Notes: generated by a model from the letters alone, not told the origin. DNA of 64,000 nucleotides from Rhabdornis inornatus (GCA_013397075.1 VWZS01000240.1:1549421-1613420); one strand, 5' to 3'; numbered from the stretch's first letter, positions 47,913-61,714 are shown. Program-made: numbers and translations.

Positions 47913-50900
47913 GGGAGGTAGTGGGGTGTCGATCCCTCTTTTTTTTTTTTTTTGGTTGCTTTTTTTGTGAGTGTGACGTGCAAGTGCAATCAGGTTTTAC
48001 TCTGGAAGCTACTACGGTGGTTTGAATTTTGCCTGCTAAATCAAAACATTTTAAGAATGTAGCATATTTGATGGGCACTTCTCATTATCCTCTAGAATGG
48101 TAAACCTAATTGGAGCTTTATTTACACATTTTAAAGGTTTTGTGCTCTGAAAAGAGAGATGCAAAATTCTTTCTCTTGGGCCTCCCAGATTCCTGCATTG
48201 AGTTTTAAGTGGATTGAAATTTTTGTGCTTCACTTGCTAACGTGGGAGAAGTCTTGTGAATATGAAATTAAAACACTTTCAGAGAAAGCATGGGAAGTTC
48301 TGACAGCTAGAACCTATTAGGAACAGTTTGTTTCAGAAGAATTAATAAGCTTCAGCATGCATTTCCCTAGAGCCGAGCTGGAAGTTTATACCCTCAATAT
48401 TGGAACTTCCAGTCCAACTCTCTGAACACTTGACCAAGAGAAAAGCTTGGATAATTAATTCAGATTACATGACTTCTGCTTACTTGATCTAAAACTTTCC
48501 TCTGCTGTGTGAGTTCTCTTCCTGCACACTTATTTCCTCCTAGCCACTTATTCTTCCATCTCTAAAGTGCACATTACCAGGATTGCAACTGGAAAGCCTG
48601 AATTCTTGGGCAATGAAGTGACATCGTCTGAACACAAGCATGGTTCTTTTACATAGTCCATATAATTGAATGGCCTCAGAAAATAAGGATTCTTTCACAG
48701 AACTTAAAGTAATACCAAGTATTTTCCACAAATTTTATATCTTAATAGTGTTTGGGGCTTTTTTGAAACTTTTTTTTTGGTAATAAATATAATTTCTTTT
48801 GGATTATATGCAACAATGGGTTAAAATTAAATATGCAAAACTTGTATCTTGTTTAGGTCTTATCCTGCAGTCTGTGTGTGTTTCGAAACTCCTTCCACTT
48901 CATCAAAGTGTCTTGTGTCCAAGGTTTTTTGGCTGCAGTCCTGAGTTCAATGCAGCCAGTTTGTATTTCATATAACTGTAGAAGGAATTACTATAAAATA
49001 AATTTGCTGGTGACCATAAGAAACACATCCACATCATATTCTCTATAAAGGAGTAATTATTTTTTAATAACCTTTATTTTTTTCTTATCCTTAACATGTC
49101 TTTTTAATGGATCTCTTTGACAGAAGGTGAACAACTAGCCCACAAATTGAGTAGAACAAATGTAGAAATTGCCAATGAGCAAAAACAGAGCTTCTAGAAT
49201 GAATATTTGGTAAATCAAAAATATTTTTGTTAGTGCTGTATACAGAATTTTTCCTCTTAATTTGCTCAGTGATATTAGAAACACATTCCGTGAGTTTATG
49301 CATTGGTAAAAGCATAGGCTCCACATCAATGATGATAATAATGTATTACACTGCAATATCATATTTGCTGTGTAATTTTGGAAGCCTGACATGCTCTCTG
49401 TCTACCACAATATTTTCTGTGAAAGTTCAGATAATCTTTGGACTTTTGAATGAAGCTTATCTACCACAGAAAACATCCATTCTAATTCAAACTTTGTACT
49501 TGTTTGAGTACCAATGTGTTCTCATTTGAGTTGGAGAGTGGTCACTCCTCTAAGTTTTCACTTCTCACATTGCATGAAATCTGAAAAAAAAAAGTCCTTG
49601 GCTAGGTTCTCTGCTGAACTATTTTCTCTTAAGCCAGTTACTTTGTACAAACAACCTGTTTGTCTCCTAGAGATATATATTACTCTTCAAATCAAAATTC
49701 TGGCTGTCTCAGTGAGTGGAATCCATGGAACTAGCTTCTAGCTTTCAACCATCCCAGGATATTACATGAAATCAAGAGTTATTTGCTATGTGAGCAGTAT
49801 GTCCTTCAATTTTTTCAAGGTATAGATAATTAACTTCACAGCATTAAGCAAACTTGTCTTAGCAGAAGATAGAGAAGACAGCAGACTCAGTAGATTATTA
49901 AAAATTTCCCAGCCCACTTAAAACTTCCATAATTCAAAATGTAAATTCCAAAGATCAAACAATAATTATTGCACACATTACAAACTATGCAGCATACCCC
50001 CTGTATTTAACTTTTGCCTTTGCCAGTTGCTGGGAGTGTGATCATGACTGGATATACTAGAGTACTCTTGGGTAGTCTGCTACATCTAAATGAAAAGATC
50101 AACACATTTTTCATTACCCAGTCATGACTAGTGTCTTCATAATAATAGTTGTAAGCAAAAAGTCTGTATTTTGTGATAGTTCCACACAAAATGTTCCCAT
50201 ATAACATATTTTCAATATATATTATAAAAGCTCCAGTATGATGCGGAAATTTGTAACGGATTTTTGTTTCTACCAACTCTGGAACAGCACAGTCAGTGGA
50301 ACAACAGAGAGCACATTGTGTCTTCAGCATCTTTGCTCTTTTGTGCCTCAGTTTTTCATGTGGTGTATAAAGAAAAGTAGTAAAGGACTGTTAAAATTAA
50401 AATTAATCATATTTTCAAACCAGTCTGTGTATCTAGGAAAGCTAAGGACTTAGCCAAAGCAAAGCCAAAGCCCTGACAGTCATCAGTAGTATTGTTCAGC
50501 CAAAAAAACATAAGTGAAGAAATACACTTTTTCTACCTCAGTTTGTCCTGCCTTAATTACCTTTATGACAATGATATTTATACCTTTCAGTACTTCAGTG
50601 GTTAATTCTCTTATTTAAATAGTTAAAGAACCCAAACTAATCTAAACAATAACTAGCAAAATTCCTTAAATTTGGTAGGTGCTTCCAGATATGATGTCAC
50701 TAATAATTTATTGATCCAAAAGCAACAAAAAATAAATTTCTGTGTCTTTGCCATTTCATATATAATAGTGGTAATCTTCAGAGATACAGGAATATGTAAT
50801 TGATGCAGGGGCACTCAATAGCCTGACATGATATTTAGCAACACATATACAAGGAAAAATGGTCACCTAATGCATTGTATAGACCTGATTTTCAAAGTAA

Positions 50901-52169
50901 ACACGCATTTCTCATTGCTTGAGAAAAATGTAATTTACTGCCACATAATATATGTATATAGCCATCTCATTTAGGCAACTATTCATCTATTTCTATATGC
51001 TTACCCATTTCTAGGAAGAGGGAGCTAAGTCTTCTCTTGAGGTCAAGTTATTTGCTGGGAAAATATCCCAAAAAGCTCTTCAGCTGTGATAAGATAGGTC
51101 TACTATTTGGTAAATTAAATTCAGCTTCTTTATAGAGATGGTCAATGATGAACATGGTTAAGCATTGCCTGGTAATATGCATGTTTACAAAATTACTTAG
51201 CAAACAGAAATAAACAGAAATTACACAGAGAAAAATTATTTGATTCAACATGCTCTATTCATTAGTGGCTCCTGCTTCTGAACTATGGCTGGTAGGCAAG
51301 ATGGTGTTCTGTTGGTTTGTTCACTTAGTACTAGATATTAATGAGAAATTTTTCAGTTAGAGAGAGGAAAAGGCAGCTTTGTAAATGATGTCCATAACTG
51401 CCTCCCTTCAGTGTTCTTGCAGATTCACCCTCAGGTATAACTCTTCCCCACAAGTAGACATCATGCACATGGTCAATTAGGAGACTGAATCAAAGATTCC
51501 ATTCACAAAAATAACCCATATGCTGTGACCTCCTAACTCTTTCATTTAAGCAGATCCATAGTGTAAAGAAGTGTAATTGATGGTGTACTTAGCTGATTCG
51601 ATTAAAATTTGTCAGAGAAAAAAGTGTCTAAACAGGTGTTGGAAAATAGCTTATCAGAGCATTACCCTGGCCTTGAGAGGTAACCCAAGGATGTGTATTT
51701 TGTAAGACAGGATGGAGGGTTGGGAAGATATCAGGATAAAACAAGTTAAGGAAGATCTATGTGGCTTGTCTTGTGGCTTCTACTGAGTGTTTTCCTTCCT
51801 GCAATTTCTTCTAAACTTTTTTTTTAACTGTTAAATTGATTAATTTTCCACAAATTATGGAATATGCTATCAATGTGGGTCATTCTACCTCTTAATCAAC
51901 TTTCTGATATATTAATACCACATGCGATATTATCTTCAAGATTTCTCTTAACTCCCAATATAGGTCAGATAATTCTATGAGGAATATGCTTCCTTACACC
52001 AGAGATCAAATTTTACTCCAATTTTATGTTGTCAACTCTGTATGAAACCAGCAGGAAATGTATCTGTATGGCAGAGAATGGAATTAGCTCCAAGGCTGGA
52101 TATGTCTGGTTAAAGGACAAAAGTCCTTCAGATGTCAATGTTTATAAGAAAACAGAAGACAACATATAA

Positions 52170-52170
<1 letters not shown>

Positions 52171-52205
<35 letters not shown>

Positions 52206-52218
52206 GTGTGTGTGTGTA
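52171..52218. repeat. (TG)n microsatellite
   Basis: About 24 TG units with one CG interruption at 52,201. Confidence 0.95.
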
Positions 52219-52801
52219 TGTAAAGCAGCTATCACATTAGCTTTAAAAATTGTCAGTAAAATGAAAAAACAAGCAACAACTATAGAGCAGTAGAGGAGTC
52301 AATACATGAAATCCAATACATGCAATAAATGAGATGGGAAAGAAGTCAAAGGCACTCAAAGATGATGCTATAAAATGGCACAAGATAAGCAGAATAAAAC
52401 TAAAAATTTGAGTAATTTTATTTGCATGCCACAATAAGCATAAGATGTATGAAAATTATCCCTTTCAATCTTGTTTATTTTTATGGAGCATCATAAAGGT
52501 ATCCAGGCTTTTTCTGTGAGTTTGCAGATAAATCCTAAAATTGCAAATGAATGAGATCTGTTTTTTGAATGAGATCTGGCTTCGGGTTGAGATCAAGTGA
52601 AATCATCGATTTACCGTAATTCAGTATAAACATATAAATAAGGACCTGTAGAATCTGTGTATTTATTAATCGTGACAAACCATTAAGGACTATTGACTTA
52701 TTTTCATGAGATGAAATCTGGGCAAGTTTCCTTTGGCTGCAGTATTAACTCAGAATATTTCATATAACTCAAAAACATTATTATGTTTCTGCATATATAA
52801 G

Positions 52802-52828
52802 GATAGATAGATAGATAGATAGATAGAT
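52802..52828. repeat. (GATA)n microsatellite
   Basis: Nearly seven perfect GATA units followed by GTGTGTGT. Confidence 0.95.
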
Positions 52829-53229
52829 GTGTGTGTACCTCTGTGCATTTATACAAGACTTCTATTATTAAAATATATTTCTTCATGCAATGATAACTGA
52901 ATCTCTGAAGAGGGCTATATGTTGCATAGCATTCATTATATACAAATAGAAAAAAATTCAAAAAGGATAATGGTTATATATGTAACACTATGTTTCAATA
53001 TATTAATTCATTTAATGAAATTTGTCAATAGACATGAAGAGAAACTAAAGTCTGGGATATTGGTTATGCAATTAAAAAAAATTAAAATAATGAATAATCT
53101 GATAGACTGAACTGAAACTTTGACCTAGTACCATAGGTTCAAAGCCGTGTTTTTCTTTTTTAGCTAGTAAAAACCCTGAACTTTAACATAAGTGCTTTTG
53201 CTATGAAACAGTAAGCATTGCATGGGTTA

Positions 53230-53780
53230 ATTAGCTGTAGACTTCATTTTCCTCATATATTTCATTTGGAAAGCAAAAATTAAGGATCGAGAATTAATTA
53301 GCTATGTACAAACTACGAAAAATTGTTGAGGCAAGTGCTGTCTTGGTAATTCATTACTATATTTAGACATTGTAATGATTAGATTTTAAAAGAAACAAGC
53401 TAATTAGAACATTTTTCCAAAGTCACACAGAGGTCAGAGATGACAGCGACCTTATATAAAATGGAGACTAAATATCTGCTATTCTGCACATTGTATAGAA
53501 CTGGTACAGTAAGGCTAAAGCCTTTTCCTGTTCAATGAGTTGGAATTAAACATGCTAATTTGAGATCTCCTTCAAGTATTTTATTTAACTACTTTGGCCT
53601 TTAATTCCTTTATGTTACATCATTTAATGTAATGTTATTTATATATACGAAGCACGTTATACTTATTAACCAATGTGCAAAAATCTAAAGTACAGATTTT
53701 ATGTAATGGGCTAATTACAGGACTTTAAAGCCACCTACTGAGTTTTGCTAAGCTTAACAACAGGTTCACTGAACTGGATA
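53230..53780. promoter_or_regulatory. Candidate conserved non-coding element
   Basis: AT-rich block with many TAAT-core words (TTAATTAGC, GTAATGATTAGA, GCTAATTAGAAC, GGGCTAATTACAGG) and a TCCTTCAAGTA NK2-type site. Enhancer-like by eye. Confidence 0.35.
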
Positions 53781-54173
53781 AATTTATTCAAACTTGTGGA
53801 AATGAATCCCATTCTATGTGCAACCGTACTGGGAAAACACACAAATTATACCTCAATACCAGTTTAATGGGTCAAACAGTGAACCTGAATACCAAACTTA
53901 TCTACAATCTTGCAACAGCAGAGAAGCTATAGGCCCTGGGTGAGAAGAGGAAGTGCTCATTCATAGTTTCTTCCTCAAGTTTGTAACTAACTCACACTTG
54001 GTATATGGGACAACCCAGATTTTCAGTGTATGTAGAGTTGGCTTAATTTCTTATGGTGGTCTTTGAAGCTGCAATTTTAAAATGCAGTGAGTTTGTCATA
54101 TGCATTTGTAGAAGAAATAAAAAAAGATATGATCCTTTGCTATATCTTCCTATACTACACCTATTACATGTGT

Positions 54174-54197
54174 GATTGATTGATTGATTGATTGATT
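54174..54197. repeat. (GATT)6 microsatellite
   Basis: Six perfect GATT units. Confidence 0.95.
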
Positions 54198-54527
54198 TGA
54201 ATATGCTTTTAAAACTGAGTATCCTTCAGTCAGTCATTTCATATGCATCCATTAGGTGTGAATTTTGTCTGAATTGTGTGCTTATAAATTGAGTCAAATA
54301 TAATCAAAGGTCATCAACTGGATCTTTGTCAAAATTGAATGAGACCAGAGTCATTAAAAAAAAATCTGTTATTACTATTAGATGGCATTACACTTCTGGT
54401 TTCACTATCTGAAGAGTCTAGAAGATGCTTAGGTTTCCTACTTATTGTTTAAAGTTTCAAAGATATTCACAAGACTTCTACTTTCCTTGGATATCTGAAC
54501 TTACTTAATTGTTTTCCATCAAGTTAG

Positions 54528-54554
54528 TCTGGATTTACTTCAGTGGAATTCAGC
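54528..54554. mobile_element. Remnant of a palindromic (MITE-like) element
   Basis: TCTGGATTTACTTCAGTGGA followed by ATTCAGC matches the TGGATTTACxCCAGTGGAACTCAG core of the palindromic repeats described at 39.2 and 57.0 kb. Only a core fragment is readable. Confidence 0.3.
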
Positions 54555-55329
54555 AAACTAGGTCCCTTATAGCATTCCTCTTTTTCCCCAGCTTTGAACA
54601 CTATTCAAATTGAAGCAAAATGAAAAGGCCAGTTTTCTTATTCTAGCCATAACCTGCCCTTCAAAAATGACAAAGCAGTTTGCTGTTTTAAACACCACTA
54701 TAGTCTAAGGTTCATATGTGATTTTTTCATTTCCATTGTTCTTCAAAGTATCACACAGATTATCTAATAAAAATCTTTCCTCAGAAATTGAGTATTCTGT
54801 TGCTGATATTTTATGTATCTATATTCTGTTTTGGATAACTATGCATAATCTATTCAGTAGCTGACATTTGGGTCTTGATAGATACATTCAAGCATGTACT
54901 TTCAGGAATAATAATGTCAGTGCACTGTGTTCTACAATGTGTGCAATGAAAATGTGCCTCATAAAGCCCGTAATTGTTGCTTAAGTTACAAAGATGATTT
55001 TTTTCCCAGTAAATGAGGAACAAGCCACATAATCTTGCTAACACTATATGCCCAGGAAAGAAGAGTTTAAATAAGAAATGCATAAATTTAGCAGACTGCT
55101 GTAACAAATGAAATGGTGTAGCATTGAAAACATTTGAGGCAATTAATCAATGCTGTGTTTGCACATATCATTAAATATATTATACTAAGTTTAGATTTGA
55201 TTTCTATGCTTCTTTTATAAAGAGTTAAAAGAAAATACATTTGAATTCATGCTGATACTGAAAACATGCTCCTAGCTCCTAGTTTCTTGGATTTCAAATC
55301 ATTTCCATTAACAAACAGCTATTTGCCCT

Positions 55330-55630
55330 CTAATAAAATATGTCATTATGCGTCATTCACATCACACAAAAGAATCACTGAAAAATCGCCCCAATGATGG
55401 CCAATAATTACACATTTTGCTCCTGCACGAGCAATGAAGAAATCTGTTCATTGGAGAAAGCAGGTGCTGGGGCATCATGCTAATAGTCAATGTGTGCCAC
55501 AGTAATTAGCCATTGCAATTGCTAAAATTAACAATTAGCTAACATGCAATTCTCTTTTTGCAGGCTGCAGTTTACTTTGTATAATCCTTGTATGTTCTTA
55601 GTAATTATTCTGACAGCTTATTATTTTTAT
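55330..55630. promoter_or_regulatory. Strong candidate enhancer, TAAT-dense
   Basis: Within about 150 bp there are AATAATTACAC, GCTAATAGTC, AGTAATTAGCC, ATTGCAATTGC, AAAATTAACAATTAGC and GCATGCAATT-like words. The centre (55,503-55,545) is close to an imperfect palindrome of TAAT sites. The flanks are repeat-free. This motif pattern is typical of deeply conserved developmental enhancers. Confidence 0.45.
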
Positions 55631-56199
55631 TTTTTCTGGTTTGAACACAGCTTTAACATTTGAATCAGTCTACCCAAATGTTCAACAGGCAGTATGAAAC
55701 AACTGCTTCACTAGGCAATTTCTAAGGAACAAATTTGTTTTTATTCTCAACTTTGTATTGTTCAAGAAATACACAATTCTTTTGTAGAGTAAGAACTTCT
55801 CATCTTATTTGAGAGCTTGAGACCACAGTGAAGGTCTTGAGACTTTTTTACACTGGTAGAACATACAGGATCATCCCAACTTTTCAGAAAAATTAGTATG
55901 AATGATTGTCTGCAGTTTGGTTTCTAACCATTGCTTCATGACCAGTGGTTGTCTGTGGAGCTGTTGGTGGCAGTCTGTCGAAACTTGGCAGGTCTCAAAG
56001 TTCTAATTCTCTTAGTTACTATTGTCAGGCAAATAACACAAAAAGAATCATGGGACATACCAACCTCTCAATGATTTTCGTGTGAAAATGTGGTTGTGTT
56101 ATCCCTGGAGCTCTTTAATTTACAAACATCTTCACATTCTACTAGGAATTCTTCAGATTCATCACTAGTGTGTGTTTTGTATTGTAGAAATAATAAAGA

Positions 56200-56800
56200 A
56201 ACTTCACACCAAAACCCACAACCCAACCTTACTATGATAGTAAGGACTACCATGCACAAGATAATGGTATGTCCTCATCTTGAATACTGTATGTTGGTCT
56301 TGCAAGCCATCTCAAAAGAGAGTAACAATAGATATAGAAAATAAATTCAAGGAGGTTGAGCTATGGTGTGGAATGGCATTTGAACTGGAAAAACTAAACA
56401 GACTGAGCAGCATGGAAAATATTCCTAACTGGAATGTAGTAGTGGCTTACACTTTTTCAGGTGGTGTGGAGAAACTGAGTGAAGAAAACTAATTTCATCG
56501 TCTTAAAAAACAGTTGAGGCATCCAACCAAATTGAGGGGCAGTAAATAAAATCACCCAGTTTAAAAGGCTGAAAGAAATAACTTCTTCTTACAATGCATA
56601 ATTAAGTCATGGAACTTCTTTCCGTAGGAGGGCATGGGGGCAAATAGCTGAAAGAGTAAATGTCTGGACTCATAGTAGGTAGGTCCCAAGCAGTATCCAT
56701 GATTTACTCAAAAGTCTCTGAAACTGTCAGGATATGCAACAGTATTGCAGGACAGCTCTGTCCACACTACATGGCTTTTTTTGGAACATCTTATACCTCA
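56200..56800 (+). mobile_element. Old CR1 LINE fragment (3' end of ORF2)
   Basis: One + frame reads CPHLEYC followed, after decay, by text homologous to the C-terminus of the CR1 reverse-transcriptase polyprotein (usual form RPHLEYCVQ-W-PHLKKD). The DNA at 56,270-56,325 and 56,585-56,640 also matches the CR1 3' region as I remember it. It is 5'-truncated, carries frameshifts and stops, and is highly diverged, so it is an inactive ancient copy. No clear 3' tail or duplication was identified. Confidence 0.8.
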
Positions 56801-56949
56801 TTCTAAACCACTGTTACAGAAAGGCTTCCAGAGATAGACTGAACTTTGGGTTGACCTGTTCTAGTCATCTTTTGTTTCACAAATTGTATTAAAATCTCGG
56901 TAATGTGCTACAACAAAGATGCTGAAGACCTGTATTTTCTCCCTACATA

Positions 56950-57225
56950 TTCAGGTCAAAATTCAGCTCACATATAAATCTGTGCAACTCAGTTGAAATC
57001 AATGAAGGTTGAAGTATTTGCATGGACAGATGATACCCTGTTTTGCTTTGTGTTTTTTTTAGTATTAGTAGTAGACAAGCAGAGATAACTGGACTCACTG
57101 AAAATACTGATAGCTTGCTAACTGTAAGGGATATATTCTTCTCCAGAACCTGCATAATTCCAGGGACTCCAGTGGAATTCTTCCCAATTTTATAGGTGTA
57201 AGTGAGAGGATAATAAGGCTCAGGG
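56950..57225. mobile_element. Fossil palindromic (MITE-like) element(s)
   Basis: The centre at 56,985-57,011 reads CAACTCAGTTGA-AA-TCAATGAAGGTTG, an imperfect palindrome of the AACTCCATTGAAATCAATGG type. A second arm at about 57,163-57,225 (GGGACTCCAGTGGAATTC, then AGGTGTAAGTGAGAGGATAA) looks like another member. They may be one decayed element or two neighbours. Confidence 0.5.
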
Positions 57226-57229
57226 AATT

Positions 57230-60200
57230 TATGTAATCTTCTGTAATCAGTGTGGCATCTGTATCTGGCACCAAACCAAGAGCAGCTTTTTAAACAGTTC
57301 TTTAAAGCTCTTCCATGTTTTAAAAATATTTTAAAACGTCATTTGCTCCTGTGCATGCTAACCATCAAAGCAATGTTAGACAGAAGTAATATATCTCAGC
57401 AACAGTAGTTGCTGTAGTAAAAAAGCTGAACACAGATGGAGTCAGAAAGCAGTGACAAAAACATTCTCTGAGATCAGTGAGATTTTCCCAAAGAAGACAG
57501 TGAGGTAGGAGAGAGAAACTAAACTATGGCATCCAAGCTTTTAGTTAAGAGAATAAAGGCAAAAGGATTAGTTACAAGAGTCAGGATCTCAGTCAGGCAT
57601 GTTTCAGCTCTACCCAGCACACCAGGCTCAGTAATTCTGTAACTTCTATGCAGTATTACAATCAGCGTTAGAAAACAACTAATGAAAATGACAGTGGAAA
57701 ACATATACCATTTCTGAGGAGCTATCTGTTATTGAAGGTAATATTCTTGATGATCATAACCTCTGAGGACTTAAATGAAAATATTTTCCTATATTTCAGA
57801 TGAGAAACAAAACTCTGGAGTCTCAGAAAGAATTAGCCACTCATGGGTGGTTTAAGTATCTACATCAAAGAGGGCAATCATCCAAGCTTATATCTTAAAG
57901 CCACAGGCACTCCGTGCCTAAAGAGACTTAAAATTTAACTGGAAAAAAGGCTGTGCATATCTAGATTGCTGTTTTTATAATTTCATTGCTAAGAATCTTT
58001 CTGCTGTCAGTGATAAGCAGTAGTAAGCTGAGCTTCACAGTGGCCCTTGATGTAGGTATATCCTGCCTGCATCCTCTGTGGGGCAAAGGGCAGCACACAG
58101 GAGAGTGTGATTTTAACTCTACTAGTCACGGTTAATGAAGGTTCACAAACTTACATTTCAGTTTCACCACCAAAAGAAGAAGGACTTTCATTAACATACT
58201 GAGTGATGTGTTGGGTAGCTGAGGAATTGATACAGGCCCATTTTTGCTACTTCTGATACCAATGTAGAAAACTGTCTCACAACTGATTTTCTCCCTGGTA
58301 CAACTTTTCCCTGGGAGAGTCTAATTCAACAGGAGATATGTGTCAGAGACAAAAAGTTTCAAATAGATTTTGGCCCTTGAATTTGGTTTCCATAGGTAAA
58401 AGTTCATTGTGCATTTTAACAGGTGCTCCTGAAGATTAGGAAACTTAAATAACTAGAAAATATAAGACTTTCAGTTCTTCAGTGAATTGTACCTGTTGGC
58501 TAAACTACAAAAATAATGTTATGGAGAGGGGACTTAGGACTTCTTCAGCTTGTGCAATTATTCTAAGTGCTAGGCTCAGCTGTCATGCATCTCACATTCC
58601 TTCTCTCTGTCCTAGCACATTCTCAGTTCTTTTCTAAGAAGTGGAACACTTTCCACAGGGACATTGGCTCTACTTCTTTTCTTGGGCTCGATGTCTTCCA
58701 TGGGTGCATGGAAATCCGAGTACATGCAGCTGTCTTTGGTACCGAGGTCTTCATGTGGTCAGAAGAGAGGAGTGGCCCTTGGCAGGTTCTCTACTGGGTG
58801 CTAAGAGGTCAGAATCCTGGACCACCCTGCAGCATATACAACTTTGTGGACCTAAAGCATAAAACTTAGTTATTTGAACCCAAGAGAGTAAGATTAGAAG
58901 AAAATTTAGGAAACTATTTCCTCTGTAAGTCCCCTAAGTAAGCAGAAAAGAAGATTTCACTGGAACGCACTAACTACATAATCACCTTACTGACAACTGC
59001 ATGTTGGGTCTTGAATTCATTAGTGAAGTATCTGTTCATTGTGATACATCCCATGGATTTTGTTCCACAGCAAACCCTACAACTAAAGGGGAAAACTAGA
59101 ATCACTTCTGATCATTGCTTCATTGTCATGTTCCACATAATTTTGTTGCGAATTAAATGCTGTATCTCAGTCTTGGTGGAGACAAAGGAGAGGAAATGAA
59201 AAGCTTAAGCTTGCATAGCAGTAATAGACATGCATAGCACTTAGAAGATTTCTCTGAATTGGGGAAAATCCATCATTTTAACACAGCAATCTACCTTTAT
59301 TGATATAGATCATATCAGATCATCCCCATTAAAGCCATCTCAAGTTTCTTCAATAGCACATAGTGGTCCAAGTGATGGGCTCTAACATGCTATTAGGAGG
59401 GTTCAAGTAATATCATATTAGAATACTTGTTTTTATACTACTCACATTTAGTCCAATCTGATATAATGGTTGCAATTGGAGTCTGATCAGACTCTAATCT
59501 TACTTCTCAGCAGCTACTGATATTTTTCTGTGAGCATTTCTGCTTAAAAATGTTCATTTTGAGGACATTTGGGATGACCCAAAATTCATGATGAATTAAA
59601 GATAAGTCACAGCTGTTCTATACCTCACCGCAAAAAATTTGAAATCAGCAATTTCTAGATCATGAAACATCATAAACTATTGAGTTTAAAATTGATCTTT
59701 GGACTAAACTGAATATGACCTCTGTTGTATCATAGTCCTTTTTAGAAAAAAAAAAAAGAGAAATCATATTCAGGCAATTCACTGATATTTACTCATAGTC
59801 ATCTTTATAATAAGTCAGCAAAAAATAAATACCAATACAGCATTAGAAATTAAAAATCCTGGAACATGGGACAAAACCTAGATTTCTGAGATCACTTGGT
59901 GCCACCGGTACAACATGAAGCTTTAGGGCACTTGGACCTCAGCATGGCTCACTTGGCAGTGAAACTTTGGTTTCTTGTTGAAATAAAGTATAGGTTCCCA
60001 AGATATGAATCAAGAAAGTTGATGGACTCATAGGGGAAAGCTTCTCAAAATCAATAAGAGATTTACTGTTGGGTTCAACAGGCTTTGGATCAGGCTTAGG
60101 TTAAGATCTTCAGTTACATGAATGATATACGGCTGATCCCTCTGTGAAAGACACATATCAAGGACACAAAATCATGATTCTTTAGACCCTGCAAGTAATC

Positions 60201-60950
60201 CAAATGCCTATATACAATTTTATTTGTACTGGCTCTCAATATGGGGCCACAAAATACAAACCTAAATAATCTCCAGAACCAAGACCAATTACAGAACAAT
60301 GAAGTGTATTTTATTTTATCATCATACCTGTTAAAGAATACTAAGATATACATTTACATATATACATATCCTAAGATATACTAATATATACTAAAAATAT
60401 ACCAAGATACCAATTTTTTAGCTAAGAATGTTAAGAAATTTGAAATTAATGTGACTCAAATAACATCAACTATCTTATAGAGAGTTGTCCCTTGAAAGGA
60501 ACAACACTGTTAATTAGATGGACTCACTGTTTTGTAAACCAAAGTAGATGTAAAAGGTAAAATGACATGCTCTTCAGAATATGCATAGATGGAGGAAATC
60601 TCTTGCAGCAATAGGACAAATATATTGTAAGCTTCCTTATTTAAGATATCTGTATATAAACCAATGCACATAAAACCACATTATGTCTCCTTATATAGAG
60701 ACATCTAATCAAACAAGAGCGAATCTACTGCCAACCACTTCATACTGTTTTGTGCTTTGATAGTAAAGGAAAGCCAAGTTTTCAGCCTGGGTCTAGCCTG
60801 ACTCAGGCTGTAACTTGTGAGTCCTGCTATTCTAACCCTTTCTCTTGATCTGCTTTTCAGCATGTCTTAGAGTACACAGCTCAAAGCAGCAGGGGAGTTT
60901 CTTAGCAAAGGGCCACCCACTTGCATATTATTCCTTCCTTGCCTGTGACA
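57230..60950. other. Gene desert, right part
   Basis: AT-rich unique DNA. The longest + frame (100 codons at 58,567-58,869) has no recognisable domain and no splice or promoter context. GGCTTTGGATCAGGC at 60,081-60,095 is a terminus-like remnant of the palindromic repeat family. Confidence 0.6.
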
Positions 60951-60960
60951 TGACACAAGA

Positions 60961-61280
60961 ACAAAGTAGACATTAACCGCTACATTAAACCCAGAAGGAA
61001 AGTAATCAGTAACCTGTTATTCCCTTAATAAAGGGAAACACATGCAGTGTGAAATCCAGAAGACTAATCAATAGCCCCAGACAATGCAATGTGCCAAACA
61101 AATTGCAAATCAATTAGAATCCTTGTTTTCTTTGAAATGGTTCACTATACCTAAAGCAATTACTCGTTCATTAGACCTAATTTAACAGCATGACTGCCCT
61201 AGCAACAACTGGCAGCGTCTGGCTATCAAATGGAAGAATGGCAGCTTATTTCTGTCTGTCTGTGAGTCTAACGCCAATCA
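60961..61280. promoter_or_regulatory. Candidate conserved non-coding element with X-box-like site
   Basis: Repeat-free block with GACTAATCAATAG, GCAAATCAATTAG, GCAATTACTCG and ACCTAATTTAAC words, plus CCCTAGCAACAAC (61,197 onward), a half-site match to the RFX X-box. It ends at an A run near 61,280. Confidence 0.4.
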
Positions 61281-61714
61281 AAAAAAAAAAAAATAATTCC
61301 TTTATATAAGAAAATGTCTCATTAATGGGTAAAATATTTTCTGTGAAGGAAGAATCAAGTATCCGGTTTGATTTGGTTGAGTTTGGTATTGTCAACTATG
61401 TAAGGGAATAGATGTAGACTTTGTATGAAGAAATTCTGGAATTCTTAGTATGTTTCAGTAAGTTCCAATGTTAAGATAAGTAAAAAAGGAGGGGAAATTT
61501 TATACCTCCTTCCATAAATCCTTCAGGATTTGGAAAAAGTAAGTCCTAGATATGTTTGCATACCAGCTGTATGTTTATCACAATTGAAATGGCACAATAA
61601 GATTAGCATGGTCCAGCACAGGATGATACAGATTTGCCAAATGGTCCATAATCCCTTTGATGGGCTCAGAGGGCATTCAGCATTTGATACAAACCCTTCC
61701 TATTGTCTTCCTTT

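Larger units (their letters stand above)
48080..53220. other. Gene desert, middle part
   Basis: AT-rich unique DNA with no recognisable exon, RNA gene or recent mobile element. It contains TG and GATA microsatellites near 52.2 and 52.8 kb. Confidence 0.65.

Noticed and set aside
58567..58869. 100-codon + strand frame
   Set aside because: No recognisable domain, an overlapping frame in another phase and no promoter or splice evidence in an AT-rich desert.
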